Below are positions 35,083 through 43,857 of a stretch of DNA of 64,000 bases, piece after piece. The translations under genes were made by a program, and so were the position numbers. The DNA is taken from the NCBI GenBank assembly GCA_002338655.1, contig DDIU01000053.1:160410-224409 (forward strand). The letters are read 5' to 3'. This DNA is from Flammeovirgaceae bacterium UBA1842. GTDB lineage: Bacteria; Bacteroidota; Bacteroidia; Cytophagales; Cyclobacteriaceae. Each line of letters opens with the position of its first letter. The stretch's first letter is position 1. The notes beneath the pieces were generated by a model, which had not been told where the DNA came from, did not search any database, and saw only the letters and a list, made by a program, of their open reading frames with translations.

Positions 35083-35556
35083 ATGGCAAAATTAAATTCA
35101 ATTGGACTAGATGTAGAAAAATCTAAAGCACTTGCAGAAAAACTGAATGAACTCCTGGCAGATTATTCAATTTTTTACCAGAATATCAGAGGGTATCATT
35201 GGAACATTAAAGGGGACAAATTCTTTGAATTACATGATAAATTCCAGGAGCTGTATGAGAACTTATTTATAAAAATTGATGAAGTGGCAGAGCGGATCAG
35301 GACATTGGGTCACACCCCAAACCATAAATTCTCTGACTATCAGAAAGAAGCTAAAATCAAAGAAAGTTCGGAAGTGTCTGACGGGATAAAGGATGTACAA
35401 GACACCCTTGAATCGTTAAAAATTATTATCATACTTCAGCGGGAAATCCTTGAGTTATCGGCAGAAACAGATGATGAAGGAACCAATGCATTGATGAGTG
35501 ATTACATTCGCGAACAGGAAAAATTGGTTTGGATGTATTCAGCTTATTTGAAATAG
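35083..35556 (+). CDS. dps: Dps-family DNA-protecting ferritin-like protein
   Basis: The 157-residue protein has the Dps ferroxidase signature: YHWNIKGDKFFELHDKFQEL (H, H, D) followed by LFIKIDEVAERIRTLG (D, E). Dps forms a 12-mer that oxidises ferrous iron with hydrogen peroxide and shields DNA, complementing the catalase two genes upstream. The C-terminal helix ends KLVWMYSAYLK. It is 46 nt after the dehydrogenase gene and likely co-expressed. Confidence 0.95.
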   Translation: MAKLNSIGLDVEKSKALAEKLNELLADYSIFYQNIRGYHWNIKGDKFFELHDKFQELYENLFIKIDEVAERIRTLGHTPNHKFSDYQKEAKIKESSEVSDGIKDVQDTLESLKIIIILQREILELSAETDDEGTNALMSDYIREQEKLVWMYSAYLK

Positions 35557-35757
35557 TAACGATACCTTCAATTTCAATAGTAAAGACGTTTGTGGAGTGC
35601 GTTTAGTAAATAATTCACATCCACAACGGGATGATGTTGAGATTGAAGGTTTATCATCAATACAATGAAACATGGGGGGTCCGTTTAGAAAACGGGGACA
35701 CCACTTCAATAACCGATTGCAAAATGGTTTCAAACGATAATTTAAATTTCACTGATT

Positions 35758-36648
35758 ATGTCAAACATCAAACTGATAATAGAAGAAAGAGCGGTTAGCA
35801 TAGGGAAGTTTATGGTGGGGCGTTTATTGCCATTCCGACAAAAAAGAATGGTGGGGCCCTTCATTTATATTGACCACATGGGCCCCGTTAAATTAAGTGA
35901 GCGGGAAAACTTCGATGTATTGCCACACCCTCACATCGGTCTTTCAACGCTTACTTTTTTATTTGAAGGTAGCATAATGCACCGTGATACACTTGGCAAC
36001 AACGTAGAAATAAAGCCCGGTGCTGTCAACTGGATGACCGCAGGAAAAGGAATTGTCCATTCGGAGCGTACCCCTGAATATTTAAGGGAATCTCAATTGT
36101 TTATGCATGGTTTGCAGATCTGGGTGGCTCTGCCGAAGGATTTGGAACAAATGGAGCCTGAGTTTTCTCATATTGAGGAGCAACAGATTCCAAGATGGAC
36201 GGAAGGAGACCTGCAATTTAAGCTCGTGGCTGGTGAGGCTTTCGGTAGAAAATCGCCCGTTCCGGTTTTTAGCAAACTGTTTATGCTTGAAATAAAAAGC
36301 AAAACAAAACAGACTGTCAATATTGGTGATGAGCTTTTTGGTGAGGCAGGCTTGTATATTCTCAAAGGGGCCATTGAAAGTGAAGGCAATGTTTATGACC
36401 CTAAACAACTATTGGTAGCAAAAGACAGCACACTTTGTGAGTTTACGATTCAGGAAAATAGTACCATCTATATTTTTGGTGGTGAGCCTTTTCCCGAAGA
36501 ACGGTTTATTGACTGGAACTTCGTTTCATCAAGCAAAGAACTCATTGAAGAAGCCAAGGAGAAATGGAAGGCACAGTCATTTGACAAAATTGAAGGGGAC
36601 GAAACGGAGTTTATTCCTTATCCAACGTTCAAATTAAAAGGGATTTAA
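35758..36648 (+). CDS. pirin-family cupin protein
   Basis: The 296-residue protein has two cupin barrels. The N-terminal pirin domain has metal-binding residues in LPHPHIGLSTLTFLFEGSIMHRDTLG and GKGIVHSERTP, and a C-terminal pirin domain follows (FGGEPFPEERFIDWNFV). Bacterial pirins such as YhhW have quercetinase (ring-opening dioxygenase) activity or act as regulators. This is the third candidate ring-attacking dioxygenase in the cluster. It is followed after 10 nt by the glyoxalase-fold dioxygenase gene. Confidence 0.93.
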   Translation: MSNIKLIIEERAVSIGKFMVGRLLPFRQKRMVGPFIYIDHMGPVKLSERENFDVLPHPHIGLSTLTFLFEGSIMHRDTLGNNVEIKPGAVNWMTAGKGIVHSERTPEYLRESQLFMHGLQIWVALPKDLEQMEPEFSHIEEQQIPRWTEGDLQFKLVAGEAFGRKSPVPVFSKLFMLEIKSKTKQTVNIGDELFGEAGLYILKGAIESEGNVYDPKQLLVAKDSTLCEFTIQENSTIYIFGGEPFPEERFIDWNFVSSSKELIEEAKEKWKAQSFDKIEGDETEFIPYPTFKLKGI

Positions 36649-36658
36649 CTATAAGCTT

Positions 36659-37597
36659 ATGAACAAAATATTGGGACTGCATCACATTACTGCCATTGCA
36701 GGGGATGCACAGCGTAATTACGACTTCTATACCAAAACCCTTGGGTTTCGCTTGGTCAAGAGAACGGTAAATTTTGATGATCCACAGACCTATCATTTCT
36801 ACTTTGGAAATAAGGTGGGCTCCCCGGGAACCATCCTTACCTTCTTCCCTTGGGCAAATGTGGGGCAAGGAAAGAACGGTGCCGGTATGGCTACAGAAAT
36901 AGGCTATTCTGTACCGAATGGAAGTTTGGAGTTTTGGAAAACCCGTTTGGAAAAAGGCAATATTTCCCACAATGCAGACAGTGTACGGTTTGGGGAAAAG
37001 CACATTGCTTTCCAAGACCCTGACGGTTTGTGGCTCAATCTGATCGAAGCCAAACACAACGATGAGCGAAAAGGATGTGAAACCGCTGAAATAAATGCCG
37101 ATGTGGCGATCAAGGGCTTCCATACAGTTACATTGACCCTGAATGACATCAATGCTACAGCTGCAATTTTAACGGAAGTATTCGGCTACAAGCAGATTGC
37201 ACAGGAAGGCAATTTATACCGCTATCAAACCGATGCCGTAGAAAATGCGGCCATAGTAGACCTATTGGAAATGCCACAAGCCCAAAGAGGTTTAAATGCA
37301 GGGGGTACTAATCATCATGTGGCATTTAGGGTAAAGGATGAAGAAGTCTTGATGGCGTTTAGGGAAAAAATTGCCGCAAGGGGCCTTCAAATTACCGGGA
37401 AAATAAACCGGGACTATTTCTTTTCGCTCTATTTCCGTGAGCCGGGAGGCGTTCTGTTTGAAATAGCGACAGATAATCCTGGATTCGCAACGGATGAGAC
37501 GGTAGAAAACTTGGGGAGCTCACTTCAATTACCAGATCAATATAAGGCGATGCGGGATAAAATTGAAAAGGGGCTACCGGAGCTTCACACTAAATAA
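36659..37597 (+). CDS. ring-cleaving dioxygenase, MhqO-like (glyoxalase fold)
   Basis: The 312-residue protein has two vicinal-oxygen-chelate (glyoxalase/extradiol) modules. The first runs from ILGLHHITAIAGDAQRNYDFY and the second from GFHTVTLTLNDINATAAIL, with metal-ligand His in LHHIT and GTNHHVAF and Glu in GGVLFEIATDNPGF. The closest characterised relatives are MhqO/MhqA-type proteins of Bacillus, induced by methylhydroquinone and catechol stress. It is followed after 8 nt by an esterase gene like mhqD, the same pairing as in Bacillus. Confidence 0.88.
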   Translation: MNKILGLHHITAIAGDAQRNYDFYTKTLGFRLVKRTVNFDDPQTYHFYFGNKVGSPGTILTFFPWANVGQGKNGAGMATEIGYSVPNGSLEFWKTRLEKGNISHNADSVRFGEKHIAFQDPDGLWLNLIEAKHNDERKGCETAEINADVAIKGFHTVTLTLNDINATAAILTEVFGYKQIAQEGNLYRYQTDAVENAAIVDLLEMPQAQRGLNAGGTNHHVAFRVKDEEVLMAFREKIAARGLQITGKINRDYFFSLYFREPGGVLFEIATDNPGFATDETVENLGSSLQLPDQYKAMRDKIEKGLPELHTK

Positions 37598-37605
37598 CGA
37601 CCAAT

Positions 37606-38223
37606 ATGCACAGGAAAAATATACATACAGCAGGTAAACCTTTAAAAGAAGCCAAGAAAGTGTTAATCATGATACATGGTCGTGGAGCCAATGCCCGTGA
37701 TATCCTCGGACTTTCTTCACATTTAAATGTGTCTGATTATGCCTTATTCGCCCCCGAGGCCACAAATAATACTTGGTACCCTTATTCATTTATTGCTCAA
37801 CCTGAGCAAAATGAACCCTGGCTTTCTTCTGCTCTTAATCTACTGAAGGAAGTAGTGGATGAGGTGAGCGAACAAGGGACTACTCCCGAAAATATTTACT
37901 TTCTGGGTTTTTCGCAGGGGGCTTGTTTGGCATTGGAGTTTGTAACCCGTCATGCTCAAAAATGGGGAGGTGTAGTGGCGTTTACTGGCGGACTTATTGG
38001 CGATAAAATATATCAAGGGAATTATTCTGGCGACTTTAATGGGACACCCGTATTTATCGGTACCGGAAATCCCGATCCGCATGTGCCCATAGAGCGAGTA
38101 AATGAAAGTGTAAGTATCCTGCAAAAAATGAATGCAAAAGTACACCTACAAGTGCATGATGGCCGACCACATAGTATCTCTCCGGATGAGATAGAAGAAG
38201 CAAACCGAGTGATTTTTAACTAA
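37606..38223 (+). CDS. alpha/beta hydrolase, MhqD-like carboxylesterase
   Basis: The 205-residue cytosolic protein is a phospholipase/carboxylesterase-type alpha/beta hydrolase. The oxyanion region is MIHGRGANARDIL, the nucleophile elbow is GFSQGACLA, the acid is in GTGNPDPHVP and the histidine is in HDGRPHSI. The length is typical of YtpA/MhqD-size esterases. It pairs with the MhqO-like dioxygenase 8 nt upstream; such hydrolases probably process ring-cleavage or quinone-thiol products. Confidence 0.88.
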   Translation: MHRKNIHTAGKPLKEAKKVLIMIHGRGANARDILGLSSHLNVSDYALFAPEATNNTWYPYSFIAQPEQNEPWLSSALNLLKEVVDEVSEQGTTPENIYFLGFSQGACLALEFVTRHAQKWGGVVAFTGGLIGDKIYQGNYSGDFNGTPVFIGTGNPDPHVPIERVNESVSILQKMNAKVHLQVHDGRPHSISPDEIEEANRVIFN

Positions 38224-38239
38224 CTAAATAAAGAACAGA

Positions 38240-39151
38240 ATGGAGAATCAATGGCCTATATTATCATACGAAAATGGAAAAGAGACCTATGCCACATTGC
38301 ACATGTGGACGCAAATTGTTGGTAAAATAAATTTAGCTGTAGCGCCATGGATCAATCACTCGTGGCATATTACTCAGCACCTTACGCCCAGCGGTCTTTC
38401 CACCCATAAAATGCCTTACAAAAACAAGAGTTTTCAAATTGACTTTGATTTTATAGACCATAAACTAAAGGTTATTACAAGTGATGGAGAATTCCGGGAT
38501 TTTGATTTGGCAGGCAATTCTGTAGCTGACTTTTACCGTAAGATATTTGAAGTGTTAAGGGGATTAGGCATTGATTTGAAAATAAACTCAACGCCAGTTG
38601 AAATGGTAAATCCAATACCTTTTGAAAAGGACACTGTGAACGCCACTTATGATAAAACACAAGCATCAGACTTGCATCAGGCGTTACTAAAAATGCAGAA
38701 TGTGCTCACCCATATGCGTTGTAACTTTACAGGCAAATGTAGTCCCGTACATTTTTTCTGGGGCAGCTTCGACCTGGCAGTATCAAGGTTTTCAGGACGA
38801 AAAGCACCGGTACATCCTGGCGGCATTCCCAACCTTCCTGATTGGGTGGCACAGGAAGCATATTCGCATGAAGTGGCAAGTTTCGGTTTTTGGCCGGGTA
38901 ATGAGGCACTGCCGGAGGCTGCTTTTTATACTTATTTATACCCTGAACCTGAAGGTTATAAAGATGCTGAAGTGAGACCAAAGGGTGCTTATTATCATGA
39001 AACACTAAGGGAGTTTATACTTCCATACAGCACCGTGCAAAAGTCAACCGAACCAGATGTAATGCTTTTAGAATTCCTTAACAGCACTTATGAAGCGGGA
39101 GCCACATTGGCTAAGTGGGACAGGGATGCAATAGAAACAAAGCATGATTAG
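38240..39151 (+). CDS. DUF5996-family protein
   Basis: The 303-residue soluble protein begins with WPILSYENGKETYATLHMWTQIVGKI. It contains several strongly conserved blocks: WINHSWHITQHLTPSGLST, HFFWGSFDLAVSRFSGR and HEVASFGFWPGN. These mark the DUF5996 family, which has no known function. The many Trp and His residues suggest a ligand or metal site, but none can be assigned. It is 16 nt after the esterase gene, and its stop overlaps the start of a cupin remnant by 8 nt. Confidence 0.85.
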   Translation: MENQWPILSYENGKETYATLHMWTQIVGKINLAVAPWINHSWHITQHLTPSGLSTHKMPYKNKSFQIDFDFIDHKLKVITSDGEFRDFDLAGNSVADFYRKIFEVLRGLGIDLKINSTPVEMVNPIPFEKDTVNATYDKTQASDLHQALLKMQNVLTHMRCNFTGKCSPVHFFWGSFDLAVSRFSGRKAPVHPGGIPNLPDWVAQEAYSHEVASFGFWPGNEALPEAAFYTYLYPEPEGYKDAEVRPKGAYYHETLREFILPYSTVQKSTEPDVMLLEFLNSTYEAGATLAKWDRDAIETKHD

Positions 39152-39298
39152 GGTTACCAGGGTGTATAACGATAAAAATGGGAAAAGTCACTTTGAGGAT
39201 ATTGAAATGCTATTAATGAATGATGGTGATATTGGTTTGCTCTCAGATCTATTCTATTAGCAACCGTGGTGAAATTTGCTGACAAGCATAAAGAATAA
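39144..39298 (+). pseudogene. remnant of a small cupin-domain protein
   Basis: A 38-codon frame (39144-39260) reads MIRVTRVYNDKNGKSHFEDI, which looks like the N-terminus of a common stand-alone cupin family, and ends after GLLSDLFY at a TAG. In another frame the following bases read LLATVVKFADKHKE and stop at 39298, which could continue the family pattern. The rest of the cupin is missing. It probably was translationally coupled to the DUF5996 gene (ATGA-type overlap) before decay. I recognise the family from its N-terminus only. Confidence 0.5.
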
Positions 39299-39334
39299 GG
39301 AACTAACTTTGATATAAACACTAAATACTACAAT

Positions 39335-39640
39335 ATGAACTACACAGAAAATTTTGAAGACATAAAGTTGGATGTACAAGCAGTTGATATTACTATTAAC
39401 GAAGAGATACAGAAGGAAATAAGAAATATAATTAAGAGGCTAAAAAGGCATATTTCCGATGTCAATTTTATGGATGTTTATTTTACTGACAAAAGCGGCA
39501 AAGCAACGAATCCCAGAAAAGTGGGCATTAGATTAGGTGTTCCTGGTAACGATGCTTATGCTTCCGATACAGGTGACAACTGGATGGAGCTGCTGAAAAA
39601 TGTTGAGGAGAAATTGCGTAGGCAATTAAAGAAAAAATAA
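39335..39640 (+). CDS. HPF/RaiA-like ribosome-associated protein
   Basis: The 101-residue protein has the short HPF/RaiA/YfiA fold: a first strand (IKLDVQAVDITINEEIQKEI), helix one (RNIIKRLKRHIS), strands (VNFMDVYFTDKSGK and KVGIRLGVPGNDAYASDTGDN) and helix two (MELLKNVEEKLRRQLKKK). Such proteins bind in the decoding channel and inactivate or protect ribosomes under stress. It is shorter than long HPF and has no dimerisation domain. It lies in the stress cluster, like the baeRF protein. Confidence 0.75.
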   Translation: MNYTENFEDIKLDVQAVDITINEEIQKEIRNIIKRLKRHISDVNFMDVYFTDKSGKATNPRKVGIRLGVPGNDAYASDTGDNWMELLKNVEEKLRRQLKKK

Positions 39641-39773
39641 GAGCTGATATTCTTGTTAGGTAGTTATCAACCTTGATGACTGCCTTTGCTGGTATTGTAC
39701 AACACATTGAACATTTCACCAAAATTGGCAAAAAGACTGGAAGGTGCTGATTAAACTAAAACTCGACTAACAA

Positions 39774-40391
39774 ATGGAATCTCTCAGGATAATTGATATT
39801 GTCGGTACTGCCGCTTTTAGTATTGCAGGTGCCTTTGCAGCTATGGAAAAGAAATTAGATGTCTTTGGGATTTTCATTATTGCATTTGTCACCGCTTTGG
39901 GTGGAGGTACTTTGCGTGATACTTTAATTGGTGAGGTACCGGTTAAATGGATGCTTGATTTAAGTTCAGGAATGATTGTGCTGCTCAGCACAATTGCGGC
40001 ATTGCTGTTTACAAGGGTGATAAAAAACTACCATAACGTTTTGTTGTTATTCGATTCTATCGGACTCGGATTTTTTACTGTGGTTGGCATTCAAGCAGGA
40101 ATAGCCCTTGGTTTACATCCTATCGTTTGTATTACGCTCGGCACAATTACGGCTTGTTTTGGTGGAGTAATAAGGGATATTTCCTTGAACAACATCCCAC
40201 TTATTTTCGAAAAAGACATTTATGCAACGACATGCATTTTCGGAGGGGTCATTTTCTTTATTTTAAAAAAAATAGGCCTGCCCATAATGCCAGTTGAAGT
40301 CATTTGCCTCGTTACTATAGTTTTATTTAGATTATTAGCGGTGAGGTACCATTGGCAATTGCCTACCATTTGGAAACCAGATAATCAATGA
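39774..40391 (+). CDS. TRIC/UPF0126 (YicG-like) membrane channel protein
   Basis: The 205-residue inner-membrane protein has about six to seven helices arranged as two inverted repeats. Each repeat carries the family glycine motif: FVTALGGGTLRDTLIGEVPV and ITACFGGVIRDISLNNIPLIF. UPF0126 proteins are bacterial homologues of TRIC channels and conduct monovalent cations. The gene closes the plus-strand cluster. Its stop codon sits directly against a word-repeat array, and the next gene is convergent. Confidence 0.92.
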   Translation: MESLRIIDIVGTAAFSIAGAFAAMEKKLDVFGIFIIAFVTALGGGTLRDTLIGEVPVKWMLDLSSGMIVLLSTIAALLFTRVIKNYHNVLLLFDSIGLGFFTVVGIQAGIALGLHPIVCITLGTITACFGGVIRDISLNNIPLIFEKDIYATTCIFGGVIFFILKKIGLPIMPVEVICLVTIVLFRLLAVRYHWQLPTIWKPDNQ

Positions 40392-40579
40392 ACAATGAAC
40401 AATTAGCAATTAGCAATGAAAAATTAAGAATTAAGAATTAGGAATTATGAACGAATAACCATTAACGATTAACCAATAATGAATTTCGAATAACGATTAA
40501 CCAAAAACCAATAACGATTAACCAAAAACCAATAACGATTAACAATTAACGAACAACCATTAACGATTAACCAATAAAA
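40392..40579 (+). repeat. AT-rich word-repeat array 3
   Basis: The array starts at the stop codon of the TRIC gene with CAATTAGCAATTAGC words, then AATTAAGAATTAAG, then ACCATTAACGATTAACC. It includes two perfect tandem 21-bp units built from CGATTAACC + AAAAACCAATAA. It fills the convergent spacer up to the cardiolipin synthase stop. Confidence 0.75.
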
Positions 40580-40586
40580 ATCAATC

Positions 40587-42041
40587 TCACAAAAGTGGCG
40601 ATAACAACCTCACTACCTTTTCCCAGAGTTGTATATATTTTGGTCGATTGAGCCAGTCAGTTGCATTAATTTTTTCAGCGTCTTGTAAATCGGTTTCAAA
40701 CACCTTGGTTAGTTGTGCGGTTATATTCTTACTATACACCATCGCATTTGCTTCGAAATTGAGCTCAAAACTGCGATAATCCATATTGGAAGAGCCTATA
40801 ATGGATAAATCATCATCGATGACCATGGTTTTGGCATGGACAAACCCTTTATTGTATTGGTAGATATCAGCTCCATACCGCAATAATTCAGTATAGTAGG
40901 CACTTGCAGCCCTATTCACCATTTTAGAATCCGAATGACCGGGGACTAAAATCTTAACATCCAGACCACCTTGAATGGCAATAATCAAGACATCCATTAA
41001 ACTTTCACCTGGGATGAAATAGGGGCTTGTAATATAAATGCGCTTTTTAGCGCAGCCAATCGCTTCAAGTAAGGAATAGAATATGACCGGCTGTACACTG
41101 TCGGGCCCTGATGCGGCAATCTGTACAGCTTCATTTTCAATGGTACCTTGTTTGACAAAATCCGGAAAATAAATTTCTGAGTACTGGAAAGATACAGCGC
41201 TACTAAAATTCCAATCACCTAGAAACAAATATTGCAAATAGGTAGTGGCCTGTCCCGTTATCATTAAATGTGTATCCCGCCAGTATAAATGGTTCTTTTT
41301 ATTGAGGTCATTTCTGTACTTATCGCTCATGTTGATACCACCAATAAAACTTACCATTCCATCGATGATCACGATCTTTCTATGATTTCTGTAGTTGAGC
41401 CGGTTAGCCAATAAATACCATCTTATTTTATAAAAAGGAGCCGTTTGTACACCTCCATCTTCTAGTTTTTGAAGGAACCGTTTCCCTAATCCATGACTCC
41501 CAAAATCATCGTACATAAAGCGAACTTCGATTCCCTCTTTCGCTTTTCTAATGAGCAAGTCTGCGATTTGATTACCAGTGATGTCATTTTCATAAATGTA
41601 ATATTCGATATGAATATGTGATTTGGCATTTTCCAATGCCTTCAGCAGTTCGGGAAACTTTTCTTCACCATTGATGAGCAGTTTTACTTCGTTATTTGCC
41701 GTTAGTGGACTGCTACTTGATTGGCGAATATATTCAATTAATGTTTCCCTTTTTTTCTCAATTAAGCCGGAATTACCAATGGATTTGGAATAGCGATTCC
41801 AATTTTGCTTTATGCGTTGCCTAAGTGGTTCATCATCCACGATTTTTTTAGAGTACAGTTTCCTTTTTCGGTAGTTGATTCCAAAGAAAAAGTAAAATAT
41901 GATTCCAGCGATTGGAATAAAAATGATAAACAAGATATAGGCCAGTGCTTTTGTAGTACTCCGCGTGTCATACAAAGCCCTTAGCACCACTAAGATTATA
42001 AATAGTATGTAGGCAATCTCTATGAGAATAATCCAGTTCAT
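40587..42041 (-). CDS. cls: cardiolipin synthase (phospholipase D family)
   Basis: The 484-residue protein has two N-terminal membrane helices (about 1-20 and 33-55) and two PLD domains. The HKD motifs are HRKIVIIDG (with GGINMSDKY after it) and HAKTMVIDD (with GSSNMDYRSFELNFEAN after it). It condenses two phosphatidylglycerol molecules to cardiolipin at the inner membrane. The length and domain order are normal. It is preceded on the same strand by the HdeD-like gene, 42 nt away, so the two may form an operon linked to envelope stress. Confidence 0.93.
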   Translation of the reverse strand: MNWIILIEIAYILFIILVVLRALYDTRSTTKALAYILFIIFIPIAGIIFYFFFGINYRKRKLYSKKIVDDEPLRQRIKQNWNRYSKSIGNSGLIEKKRETLIEYIRQSSSSPLTANNEVKLLINGEEKFPELLKALENAKSHIHIEYYIYENDITGNQIADLLIRKAKEGIEVRFMYDDFGSHGLGKRFLQKLEDGGVQTAPFYKIRWYLLANRLNYRNHRKIVIIDGMVSFIGGINMSDKYRNDLNKKNHLYWRDTHLMITGQATTYLQYLFLGDWNFSSAVSFQYSEIYFPDFVKQGTIENEAVQIAASGPDSVQPVIFYSLLEAIGCAKKRIYITSPYFIPGESLMDVLIIAIQGGLDVKILVPGHSDSKMVNRAASAYYTELLRYGADIYQYNKGFVHAKTMVIDDDLSIIGSSNMDYRSFELNFEANAMVYSKNITAQLTKVFETDLQDAEKINATDWLNRPKYIQLWEKVVRLLSPLL

Positions 42042-42083
42042 TTCAAATTGCTCTATTAACTAGTGAAAATCGTTCTGCATTAG

Positions 42084-42719
42084 TTAATCATCCAGTTCAT
42101 CACGGATTTCTTCCATAAGGCTATCATAACGAGCCTTTAAGGCTGTTGAAAGCGGCTTTGAAGATCGGTGAAGTTTTCTCAATTGGATAGAAAAATAGAT
42201 ACTGAATAGTCCAGCGAAAAGGAAATTTAACACGATGAGCATCACAAGGCTTAATCCGGCAAAAACAGGATTCCAGATTAGAATAAAAGAAAAGAGGATA
42301 CCCAATATTCCTAGTATTAATAAAACACCCCAGTTTTTACTTCCATATTTTTTAATGTCTAAAGCAAAGCTAATGGCTGCAGCCGAACGAAATAGAATGA
42401 CAAATCCAATGTAAAAGGCCAATACAGTCAGCGAAAGTGCTGGATTAATGACCAATAGAAAGCCAACGATAAGTGTGATGACCCCAAAAATTAAAGACCA
42501 ACCCCAGTTTTCCATCTGATGTCGATTCACTATCGCGAATATGATTTCTGAAAGACCACCAAATAAAAATGAAAGCGCAAAAAAGATAGACAAGGCCAAT
42601 AGCGATCCCTTAGGAGAGGTAAATGCCACTACACTTATAATTACAAAAAACAAACCTACAAGTAGCGGAATATACCAGTACTTAATTGCTTCCTTCGATT
42701 TTAAAATCAATGATTCCAT
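42084..42719 (-). CDS. HdeD-family (DUF308) membrane protein
   Basis: The 211-residue protein has six hydrophobic helices in three DUF308-type hairpins (residues about 15-170) and a charged cytoplasmic C-terminus ending DELDD. E. coli HdeD is an acid-resistance membrane protein of unclear mechanism. The gene lies upstream of cls on the same strand. The spacer in front contains word-repeat array 4. Confidence 0.85.
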   Translation of the reverse strand: MESLILKSKEAIKYWYIPLLVGLFFVIISVVAFTSPKGSLLALSIFFALSFLFGGLSEIIFAIVNRHQMENWGWSLIFGVITLIVGFLLVINPALSLTVLAFYIGFVILFRSAAAISFALDIKKYGSKNWGVLLILGILGILFSFILIWNPVFAGLSLVMLIVLNFLFAGLFSIYFSIQLRKLHRSSKPLSTALKARYDSLMEEIRDELDD

Positions 42720-42767
42720 AACTATTTGTTTTAGTGAATAAAAATTTGACCTCTATAAACTTACTAT

Positions 42768-42843
42768 AATTAACAATTAACAACTGACAATTAATAATTA
42801 ACAATGAAAAATAAAGAATAACCATTAACGATTAGCCAAAAAC
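42768..42843 (+). repeat. AT-rich word-repeat array 4
   Basis: AATTAACAATTAACAACTG, then AATTAATAATTAACAATG, then ACCATTAACGATTAGCC. It uses the same words in the same order as the other arrays, in the divergent spacer between the HdeD-like gene and a small plus-strand gene. Confidence 0.7.
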
Positions 42844-42991
42844 ATTCTCTATAATTTTTTGTTAAATAAGGATTCCTAACTAAATTTGAAAACACACACA
42901 TTTCTACTATTAATTTGTTATTTTAAATGGCACAAATGCTTTAATTAATTGAATCAATTAGAAATTTTTCACATAAATAAACAATCAAATT

Positions 42992-43219
42992 ATGGACAAT
43001 TGGCTAGCTACTTTGAAAACAGATACACCCCAACTTGGATTTGAACTGGCAATAAAACTGTCGCGGATGGGAGTGAAGTACACGCAACCAGATATGGAAG
43101 TACTTAAAGAAGGACGTAAGAAGTACGATAATGACCCCGGATTTTTAATTGACGCTTCGCATGTGATAGCCACGCACTTCCAAACCATTGCCGCAGCTAA
43201 CAACTATTGGAAACCTTAA
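42992..43219 (+). CDS. hypothetical protein, 75 residues
   Basis: The small soluble frame begins MDNWLATLKTDTPQLGFELA and ends AAANNYWKP. It is predicted mostly helical, with no signal peptide, cysteine pair or membrane segment. I do not recognise a family. It lies 11 nt before a thioredoxin-like gene, so the two are probably co-expressed and it may be a partner or substrate of that protein. Confidence 0.6.
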   Translation: MDNWLATLKTDTPQLGFELAIKLSRMGVKYTQPDMEVLKEGRKKYDNDPGFLIDASHVIATHFQTIAAANNYWKP

Positions 43220-43230
43220 ACTGGAATACG

Positions 43231-43857
43231 ATGGATAAATTTGAATTGAGCATAAGTCCGGAGCTACAAGGTAAATTCGAACTGAAGGAAGTTAATCTCG
43301 TTTTTGTCTTTCAAGTGAATTGTCCGGGGTGTTTTATGTATGGTATTCCGATAGTCAACCGACTCTACCGTGCGTTCTTGGATAAAGTTGGTTTCATTGG
43401 GATTTCCACTGCATTCGAGGACTTCGATTTCAATACCGCAGCCGCTACCAAACTACTTTTGGAAAAAGGTGAAACCGTTGGTGAAACCAGAAGGTATTTA
43501 GACCAAGCCGGACAGCAAACTTATTCTGATATCCCTCAATTTCCAGTAGCATTCGATACTTTATTACCTATAAATTCAGCTCTGGAAAAGGTATTGGATA
43601 ATGTATACAAAACACATAAAAATTTGGATCAAGGAGACGTGTCGTATAGAAATCAACTCATCAGCCGTTTGGAAAGCTATTATAAAAGCATGCCCTTCAT
43701 TGCCCAGACATTTACCATGAACCAATTGAAAGGCACACCAAGCTTCATTGTGTTTGATGCAGACTATACCATCATCGATGAGTCCTTTGGCCATATTGGA
43801 CAAGAAAAACTTGAGAATGTAATCAAGGAGCAGCTAAAAATGATTGTTAGCAATTAA
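43231..43857 (+). CDS. thioredoxin-like (TlpA/peroxiredoxin-type) protein with CPGC motif
   Basis: I choose ATG 43231 (208 residues, MDKFELSISPELQGKF); the frame is open upstream only to a TTG inside the previous gene. A CPGC redox motif (C31, C34) follows the strand LVFVFQVN, then IPIVNRLYRAFLDKVGFIGI and a cis-proline loop in LKGTPSFIVFDADYTI. A helical insert of about 90 residues sits between. It has no signal peptide, so it is probably cytosolic. Its stop codon lies inside the first words of repeat array 5. Confidence 0.75.
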   Translation: MDKFELSISPELQGKFELKEVNLVFVFQVNCPGCFMYGIPIVNRLYRAFLDKVGFIGISTAFEDFDFNTAAATKLLLEKGETVGETRRYLDQAGQQTYSDIPQFPVAFDTLLPINSALEKVLDNVYKTHKNLDQGDVSYRNQLISRLESYYKSMPFIAQTFTMNQLKGTPSFIVFDADYTIIDESFGHIGQEKLENVIKEQLKMIVSN

